Source: JACQNR01 sp049515175 (GTDB lineage Bacteria; Acidobacteriota; Terriglobia; UBA7540). From it: a stretch of DNA of 27,066 nt. Shown piece by piece: positions 21,750-27,066 of this stretch. The position numbers and the translations under genes were made by a program. The notes beneath the pieces were generated by a model. It saw only the letters and a list, made by a program, of their open reading frames with translations, was not told the DNA's origin and searched no databases. The stretch's first letter is position 1. Every line of letters begins with the position of its first letter. Location of the stretch: contig JBEKUI010000063.1 of NCBI GenBank assembly GCA_049515175.1, positions 1 through 27,066 on the forward strand, in the 5' to 3' direction.

Positions 21750-24667
21750 TGAATGTGCAGCGGTTCCGACGCCTTCTTGCTGGCAAAGTATGCTGCGGTC
21801 GGCTCAAAAAAGTAGTCGTAGGTCTGCCAGACGAAAGACGGCCAGGTGGGATGGCTCATCCAGATAAGTAATCCCATGCGATTCTTGCTCTGTGCCTCGA
21901 ACATGGCGCGATAGCCTTCGTAATTGACGAACTGGGCGAGCGAGACCCAGTCGGCTACGTTGTTGGCGCCGCCGTAACTCTCTTCGATCTCTTTCCGGAA
22001 AGAAGACCCGCCCTGCGCTCCCTCCAGGCAGAAATCGTGCAGGCCCCACAGGCGTCCCTGGGGCCACATCGCGCTCTCGGGCATCATCGCCCGCAGGCTA
22101 TCCATGGACGGGATGTTCGGCATGCCCATCTCGCTGTGCATCTTCGGGGTGGCGCGCTGATTGAAGTAGTAATGGAGCGGCATGCGCTGATAGGGGCCGT
22201 GCCCGCTCACGACGTCGTCCGCCGAACTCGAAATGTAGTGCAGGCCGGGGTGAAGGTCGGCGAGAAACTTCCGGATGGCGTCGTCGAGCGGCTTGGGCGG
22301 ATAACCTTCGTTCCGCCCGCAATAAAGGCCCACAGAAGGATGATTGCGAATGCGCAGTATCGTGTCCTTCGCGTTGCGCAGGAAAATCGCGTCGTTGTCC
22401 GGGTCGGGGCCGTCCCAGGGATTGGCGAGCCAGAAATCCTGCCAGACGACGACACCGTACCGGTCGCACGCCTCGTAGAATGCGTCGTCGCCGATCTGGC
22501 CGACCCAATTGCGGATCATGTTGAAATTCATGTCGCGATGGTAGTGGACGGCAACGTCGTACTCGCGCGCGCGGTAACGAAGCATCGACTCGCCGAAGCC
22601 CCAATTCCCGCCGCGGGGGATAAAGCGCCGGCCGTTAATCCACATCTTCAGTGCGCCGCCCTCTTCGCTGTAGGCGAACTGGCGCACTCCGCTGTGAAAC
22701 GATGTGGTGTCGGACAATCGCCCGCCCGCGACTTCAAAGCGCAGCTGGACGGGATAAAGATTCGGCTCGCCGTAGCCCGCCGGCCACCACAGCCTGGGAT
22801 TTTGAAGCCGAAGAGCCGGGTGCGTGGACGGATCGAACTTCACGATTTTCTCCGCCAATCCCTCGACGGTTACCGGGGCCTCAAACGTCGTCTCTCCGAA
22901 CTGCCCCCGCAGGGTCCCCGCCACCGGTTTCCGTTCATGATTGCGGAGCGTTACCTCGACGCTGACATCCGCTCGCGAGGTGTCCGGCAGCGGGAGCGTC
23001 GTCGACACAAAAGGATTCTCAAGGGTCACGGGACCGCTGGTGTTCAGATACACGTTGCTCCAGATGCCCGTGTCACGGCCGCGAATTGTGGGGATCCAGT
23101 CCCAGCCGATCGTGGCGTGGTAGGTGGGATTGTCCGCCCCGAGGGCGCCGCCGTTCTTATCGGGGTTTTCGAATGTCTTCTCCTTGACGCTGCCGGGGTT
23201 GGCGTTCTTTTCGATGCGCACGGCCAGAGCGTTGTTCCTTCCACGTTGTAGCATGCCCGTGACGTCAAACCGTGCACGCGTGAACCCGCCTTCGATGCGG
23301 CCGACTCTCTTCCCGTTCAGGAAGACCTCCGCCTTCCAGTTGATTCCGTCGAAGTTGAGCCAGACGTGATTTCCCGGTACGACCGGCGGCGGCACGAACT
23401 CGTTGCGATACCAGAAATCCGCATGGAAGAACGAATCCGAAATCATGAGCTGGTTGTCGCCGTAGTTGGGGTCGGGGAGGGCGCCGGCGTTCAAGTAGCT
23501 CGTAAGAATCGTCCCCGGGACGGTGGCGACCACCCAATCTGCGTCCCGGTAACCGGGCTTCGAGAGGGTTTCGCCGCTCGCGCGAACGAGTGAATCCCGT
23601 TCGACCCGCCACGCACCGCCAGATAGATCGAGGCGACCGTCGGCCTGTGCCGCTGGAGCTGGCTTGGGCCGAGGAACGGGGCCGCCGCGGCCGTAGACTT
23701 CCAATTCGCTGAGGACGTACCCTTCAGGCGAAGCAGGCCGCGTCATCAGCACTCGCACATAACGGCCCTGGGCTGGCGCCGCGAGCTTCAGATCGTCCGT
23801 CGTCCCGGAGTTGGCGGGGAGCGTTTGGACGACCTTCCAGATGGTCCCGTCGTCGGAAACCTGAATGGAAGCTTCCGCGGCGCGGCGGATCCAGTAAAGC
23901 ATGACGCGATCGAACGTGCAGGCGGCGCCCAGATCCACGTAGACCCACTCTTCGCCTTTCCCCGCCGGCATCCACGCGCTCGCGAAATCGCCGGGCCCGC
24001 CGATGGGCAGGTGCTGGCGGCCGCGGAAGAAGGTGAGCTCGCCCACCATCCAGCCCGTGGCTCGTGGGTCGTCAAATGAGACACGATAAAAGCGGTGGCG
24101 GGATGGGGCGGCGAAACCGATGGATGTGCGCAGTTCCCCTCCGGGGCGCGCCATCCCCGCCACGTGGCCAAGTTCCTCCCACGCCTTGCCGTCATCCGAT
24201 CCCACAACCGCACAGAACCAGTTTTCCGGCTCGGGGCTTGGGGCCAGAACACGGGCGTCCACGTCAATTCGATCGACCTCCGGCCTCTCATCGCCACCAA
24301 TCTCGACTTGCACCCAGCCGCGCGCCCCGTTCAGCATGACTGCCGTCACCCAGTTCCCATCCAGCAGCCACTCGCGTTGATGCTTAGGCAGCGTGCCTTG
24401 CTCGCTGGTGGAGGTAGCGACCCAGCGTGGCACCTTCGTCTCCTTGATGCCGTCGGTCACGAGTTGCGCCGTCAGGTTGTAGTCGTAACTCGACGAGTGA
24501 TACGCCGCCCGTCGTAGCGCTAGGTTACGATAGGAGGTCGCGTCGAGCTGCATTGCAGGCCCTGTGTATTCCTTCGGGTCACCCGGATACACGCCCACGC
24601 CGCGCGTAAAATCCTGCGCATGGAGCGAGGTCGCGGCCATCAGAAGTAAGATTGCGATTCTTCTCAC
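21686..24667 (-). CDS. secreted GH2 exo-hydrolase with N-terminal F5/8-type modules, frameshifted
   Basis: 993 residues in this frame, of which the last 20 (after HIQWN) are out-of-frame. GTG start at 24667 is preceded by AAGGAG. A short signal peptide (MRRIAILLLMAATSLHA) is followed by two discoidin-like beta modules (residues 50-200 and 210-325; e.g. WVQVEIGGDERPEVDRIDVD and ASIQVSDDGTIWKVVQTLPA), then a GH2 sugar-binding domain with FWYRNEFVPP and VFLNGKRVGRIEGGF, an Ig domain, and the barrel. The acid/base is E787 in GRNEGYPP and the nucleophile E846 in HSEMGMPN. The layout is that of exo-beta-glucosaminidase or beta-mannosidase. With the lost base restored the protein would be about 1165 residues; otherwise it lacks its last beta domain. 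Confidence 0.9.
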   Translation of the reverse strand: MRRIAILLLMAATSLHAQDFTRGVGVYPGDPKEYTGPAMQLDATSYRNLALRRAAYHSSSYDYNLTAQLVTDGIKETKVPRWVATSTSEQGTLPKHQREWLLDGNWVTAVMLNGARGWVQVEIGGDERPEVDRIDVDARVLAPSPEPENWFCAVVGSDDGKAWEELGHVAGMARPGGELRTSIGFAAPSRHRFYRVSFDDPRATGWMVGELTFFRGRQHLPIGGPGDFASAWMPAGKGEEWVYVDLGAACTFDRVMLYWIRRAAEASIQVSDDGTIWKVVQTLPANSGTTDDLKLAAPAQGRYVRVLMTRPASPEGYVLSELEVYGRGGPVPRPKPAPAAQADGRLDLSGGAWRVERDSLVRASGETLSKPGYRDADWVVATVPGTILTSYLNAGALPDPNYGDNQLMISDSFFHADFWYRNEFVPPPVVPGNHVWLNFDGINWKAEVFLNGKRVGRIEGGFTRARFDVTGMLQRGRNNALAVRIEKNANPGSVKEKTFENPDKNGGALGADNPTYHATIGWDWIPTIRGRDTGIWSNVYLNTSGPVTLENPFVSTTLPLPDTSRADVSVEVTLRNHERKPVAGTLRGQFGETTFEAPVTVEGLAEKIVKFDPSTHPALRLQNPRLWWPAGYGEPNLYPVQLRFEVAGGRLSDTTSFHSGVRQFAYSEEGGALKMWINGRRFIPRGGNWGFGESMLRYRAREYDVAVHYHRDMNFNMIRNWVGQIGDDAFYEACDRYGVVVWQDFWLANPWDGPDPDNDAIFLRNAKDTILRIRNHPSVGLYCGRNEGYPPKPLDDAIRKFLADLHPGLHYISSSADDVVSGHGPYQRMPLHYYFNQRATPKMHSEMGMPNIPSMDSLRAMMPESAMWPQGRLWGLHDFCLEGAQGGSSFRKEIEESYGGANNVADWVSLAQFVNYEGYRAMFEAQSKNRMGLLIWMSHPTWPSFVWQTYDYFFEPTAAYFASKKASEPLHIQWNLLAKALKWSTTAVATPGA

Positions 24668-25001
24668 GGCGGTTCTCCTTGCCCGGCTGTTTCTTGCCGG
24701 CCTCCGACCGGCACAGCGTTTGAGCGCCCAGCCAGACGGGATTGTAACCCCGACTTCCGCCAGGCGCGCCGAATTGTGTCGGGACTGCTCCTGCGCGGAG
24801 TTGTTTCTCTAGCCCGCGCGCACGCGCGCAAACGCCCTGCATCACCGATTGGCGCGCGTTGGCAGGCCATGGGGCGGTTCCGGCTCCGTAGCCGCCCCGC
24901 TGCGGCTTGGTGGGACGGGGACTCCAGGCCTCAAGAGCCGTGCGGAAGTGTCCCGCTGCAGGAGTAGGTGGGGGTGAAGGTCGTAGTCCTTGCAGGATGA
25001 G
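24668..25001. other. 334 bases without a gene
   Basis: No convincing ORF, hairpin or repeat. A possible -10 TACAAT (24746-24741) for the leftward GH2 gene is the only signal seen. Confidence 0.4.
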
Positions 25002-25079
25002 TGGCGTCCCCGGCGGGATTCGAACCCGCGTTACCGCCGTGAAAGGGCGATGTCCTAGGCCGGGCTAGACGACGGGGAC
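25002..25079 (-). tRNA. tRNA-Glu(TTC)
   Basis: Leftward cloverleaf with acceptor GTCCCCG/CGGGGAC, anticodon stem TCGCC/GGCGG, loop CTTTCAC (anticodon TTC), T-arm GCGGG-TTCGAAT-CCCGC, G73 and encoded CCA (25004-25002). Confidence 0.96.
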
Positions 25080-25308
25080 GGAAGTGTCAAAGGAGCAGAC
25101 CTAAAAGCCAGAGGTCGGAACTCGACGGCGGGGAGGTAACCCTCAATACCGCTACGTTCGACCACGCACCGCCAGCGATAAACCCCCAGCGGCGACCAGC
25201 AGGATCCTCTCGTATGTACGACTAGGGATGCAACGGTTCGACCCGCTAGGAAGCCCGCAGCCCACGCACTTCTCAAGCTCGCGGCCCGCGAGGCTTCATA
25301 CCGCACAG
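25080..25308 (-). ncRNA. structured GC-rich leader of tRNA-Glu, possible unrecognised RNA
   Basis: The 229 bases between the predicted transcription start and tRNA-Glu carry no likely protein. They contain a strong hairpin (25275-25296, CTCGCG-GGC-CGCGAG with three more pairs after a bulge). At 25208-25217 leftward the decamer TACGAGAGGA equals the heart of the universal 23S sarcin-ricin loop, with CCTAGT nearby, but it is embedded in sequence that does not otherwise read as 23S rRNA. A leader RNA, a decayed rRNA copy and chance are all open. Confidence 0.25.
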
Positions 25309-25314
25309 ATGACC

Positions 25315-25344
25315 ATCGTAGCAGTGCTGCTTCGAAGCTGTCAA
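25315..25344 (-). promoter_or_regulatory. probable promoter for the tRNA-Glu transcript
   Basis: Reading leftward: TTGACA at 25344-25339, an 18-base spacer, TACGAT at 25320-25315. The perfect palindrome GCTTCGAAGC (25329-25338) fills the first half of the spacer. Confidence 0.45.
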
Positions 25345-25513
25345 ACCCTCTTGCGCGAGGCGTTTCCATAGTGGGTTTGACCTTGATTTGGGCGCCTCAA
25401 TCTGTAATGCTCCTAGCCCTCGGCGACCAGCGTCAGCAGGCAGCTTTGATCGAGTCCGCGCATGTAAGCTGGCGGCTGAGCCTTGACACCTGATAACTGA
25501 GGACTGCTTTCCC

Positions 25514-27016
25514 GTGGCTTACAAAGACCTCCGCGAATTTATCTCCCGCCTCGACCGTGAAGGCGAACTGAAGCGCATCACCGCCGAGATCGACGTCGAT
25601 CTCGAGATTACGGAAGTAACCGACCGCGTCTCCAAGTCAGGCGGAGCGGCACTGCTCTTCGAGAAGCCGCGTTCGGCGAAGGACGGCATCGCGTACTCGA
25701 TGCCGCTGCTCATCAACGCGCTCGGCTCGAAGCGGCGGTTGGAACTCGCGCTCGACGTGAACTCCGTCGAAGATGTGGCGCGGCGCATCGAAGACCTGCT
25801 GGAGATGAAGCCGCCGGAAGGATTCTTCGACAAGGTCAAGCTGCTGCCCAAACTTTCCGAGCTTGGCTCGTTCTTCCCAAAAACCACAAAAAGCGGGCCG
25901 GTCAAGGAAGTCATCGAAAGGGACAATTTGTCGCTTCGGCAATTTCCCATCATGAAGTGCTGGCCGCAGGATGGCGGGCGCTTCATCACCTGGCCGATGG
26001 TCGTCACGCGCAGCCCCAAGTCCGGACGCCGCAACGTCGGCTGCTATCGCATGCAGGTTTTCGATGAGCGCACCACCGGCATGCACTGGCAAATCCACAA
26101 GGGCGGCGCGGAGCATTTCCGCTGGGTCGAACGCTTGCGTTCGCCAGGAGAAGCCCGGCAGGGCAAGGCGAGTCGCATGGACGTTGCCGTGGCCATTGGC
26201 GCCGACCCCGCCACCATGCTCGCGGGCATCTGTCCGCTCCCTGAGGAGGTGGACGAATTCCTCTTCGCGGGATTCCTGCGGCAGGAAGCGGTCGAGCTCG
26301 TCAAGTGCGAGACGGTGGACCTGGAAGTCCCCGCGCACGCCGAAATCGTGCTCGAGGGCTACGTCGATCTCGACGACATCCGCGCCGAGGGCCCCTTCGG
26401 CGACCATACCGGCTACTACTCGCTCGAAGACCAATTCCCGGCGTTTCACCTTACCTGCATCACGCGCCGCAAAGACCCGATCTATATCTCAACCATCGTT
26501 GGCGCGCCGCCCATGGAAGATTACTGGATGGGCTACGCGGTCGAGCGCCTTTTCCTGCCGCTGCTGCGCAAGCAATTGCCGGAAGTCGTCGACATGCACC
26601 TGCCCGCCGAAGGCATCTTTCATAATCTGATGATTATCTCGATTCGCAAGAGCTACCCCGGACACGCCCGCAAGGTGATGAACGCCCTCTGGGGCCTGCC
26701 CGGCGCGATGTTCTCGAAGTGCATCGTCGTCGTCGATCACGACGTGGACGTGCACAACCTCCGCGAAGTCACCTGGAAGGCCTTCAATCACATCGACCCC
26801 GAGCGCGATATCCAGTTCACCCTCGGCCCCGTCGACCAGCTCGAACACGCCTCGCGCCTGCCCAACTTCGGCTCCAAGATGGGCGTCGACGCCACTACGA
26901 AGTGGCCCTCCGAAGGCTTTACCCGCCCCTGGCCCGACGAAATCAAAATGGACCCGGAAGTGAAGAAGAAGATTGATGCCTTGTGGAAGAGCCTGGGGCT
27001 GGGTGTTGGGGGCTAG
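25514..27016 (+). CDS. UbiD-family decarboxylase
   Basis: 500 residues from a GTG start at 25514 (GAGGAC ten bases upstream). The family signatures are YKDLREFISRLDREGELKRI at the start, CYRMQVF and the catalytic segment EGPFGDHTGYYS with E292 and D297; R179 in CYRMQ completes the likely Arg-Glu-Asp triad around prenylated FMN. It removes the carboxyl group from an aromatic or conjugated acid. Length and sequence fit 4-hydroxy-3-polyprenylbenzoate decarboxylase (ubiquinone) or its menaquinone-pathway equivalent; no other quinone gene or UbiX, which supplies the cofactor, is in the window. Given the likely phylum, a menaquinone role is the more probable. Confidence 0.92.
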   Translation: MAYKDLREFISRLDREGELKRITAEIDVDLEITEVTDRVSKSGGAALLFEKPRSAKDGIAYSMPLLINALGSKRRLELALDVNSVEDVARRIEDLLEMKPPEGFFDKVKLLPKLSELGSFFPKTTKSGPVKEVIERDNLSLRQFPIMKCWPQDGGRFITWPMVVTRSPKSGRRNVGCYRMQVFDERTTGMHWQIHKGGAEHFRWVERLRSPGEARQGKASRMDVAVAIGADPATMLAGICPLPEEVDEFLFAGFLRQEAVELVKCETVDLEVPAHAEIVLEGYVDLDDIRAEGPFGDHTGYYSLEDQFPAFHLTCITRRKDPIYISTIVGAPPMEDYWMGYAVERLFLPLLRKQLPEVVDMHLPAEGIFHNLMIISIRKSYPGHARKVMNALWGLPGAMFSKCIVVVDHDVDVHNLREVTWKAFNHIDPERDIQFTLGPVDQLEHASRLPNFGSKMGVDATTKWPSEGFTRPWPDEIKMDPEVKKKIDALWKSLGLGVGG

Positions 27017-27047
27017 GTGCTGGGGCGGCAGTGCGCAGACGTAGCGC

Positions 27048-27066
27048 AGACTTGTTCTGTAAGTCT
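27048..27066. repeat. hairpin at the window end
   Basis: AGACTT (27048-27053) and AAGTCT (27061-27066) pair perfectly around a 7-base loop. The preceding GCGCAGAC occurs twice (27034-27051). It follows the UbiD stop by 30 bases and may be a terminator or the edge of a dispersed repeat cut by the window. Confidence 0.4.

Noticed and set aside
22037..23251. A 404-codon plus-strand frame
   Set aside because: Antisense to the GH2 barrel; composition is that of a shadow frame.
25055..25369. A 104-codon leftward frame
   Set aside because: It overlaps tRNA-Glu, has no ribosome site and its residues do not resemble a protein family.
1..27066. CRISPR array
   Set aside because: No regularly spaced repeats were seen on either strand.

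Overview
The window looks like a chromosomal segment of a GC-rich soil-type bacterium, most probably an acidobacterium. This is inferred from gene content: a DUF1326 secreted protein, a small Cys protein coupled to a periplasmic molybdenum hydroxylase, PEGA and large secreted GH2 proteins, and short dispersed hairpin repeats. There is no rRNA or marker gene that settles it. About twenty protein genes, three complete tRNAs, one half tRNA and several hairpin repeats are supported.

Bases 1-3395 form an accessory block that is visibly more AT-rich than the rest. From left to right it holds a cut-off IS1-like DDE transposase, a 54-residue basic Gly/Arg protein not previously evident because it is short, a 284-residue protein with a HEPN-type R-N-x3-H motif, and a divergent, translationally coupled two-gene cassette (191 and 103 residues). 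Two near-identical promoters lie in direct orientation around the 54-residue gene. The block ends exactly inside the anticodon loop of a tRNA-Arg(UCU) gene whose promoter and 5' half survive at 3396-3476 but whose 3' half is missing, which suggests a site-specific integration or deletion boundary.

From 3434 on, ordinary chromosome follows: a secreted PEGA protein, a 26-residue putative membrane peptide, a ROK sugar kinase lacking the family zinc cysteines, tRNA-His, three secreted proteins (one Cys-rich, one lipid-free hypothetical, one DUF1326), and a leftward four-gene operon at 7798-11783. That operon encodes a Tat-exported [2Fe-2S] subunit, a molybdopterin subunit and an FAD subunit of a PaoABC/YagTSR-like aldehyde oxidoreductase, followed by a small Cys protein.

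Bases 12073-18000 carry rightward genes: YihY/BrkB membrane protein, double-SIS sugar isomerase-like protein, a XRE regulator that appears to be leaderless, tRNA-Arg(UCG) on the other strand, a small integral membrane protein, a ferredoxin-NADP reductase-type flavoprotein and a class III aminotransferase of the glutamate-1-semialdehyde aminomutase type.

Bases 18081-24667 are a carbohydrate locus: two large secreted GH2 proteins facing each other, with a PKD-domain remnant and a 16-bp hairpin between them. The leftward GH2 gene contains a single-base frameshift near 21744. The window closes with tRNA-Glu(UUC) preceded by a roughly 230-nt structured, non-coding leader, and a UbiD-family decarboxylase.
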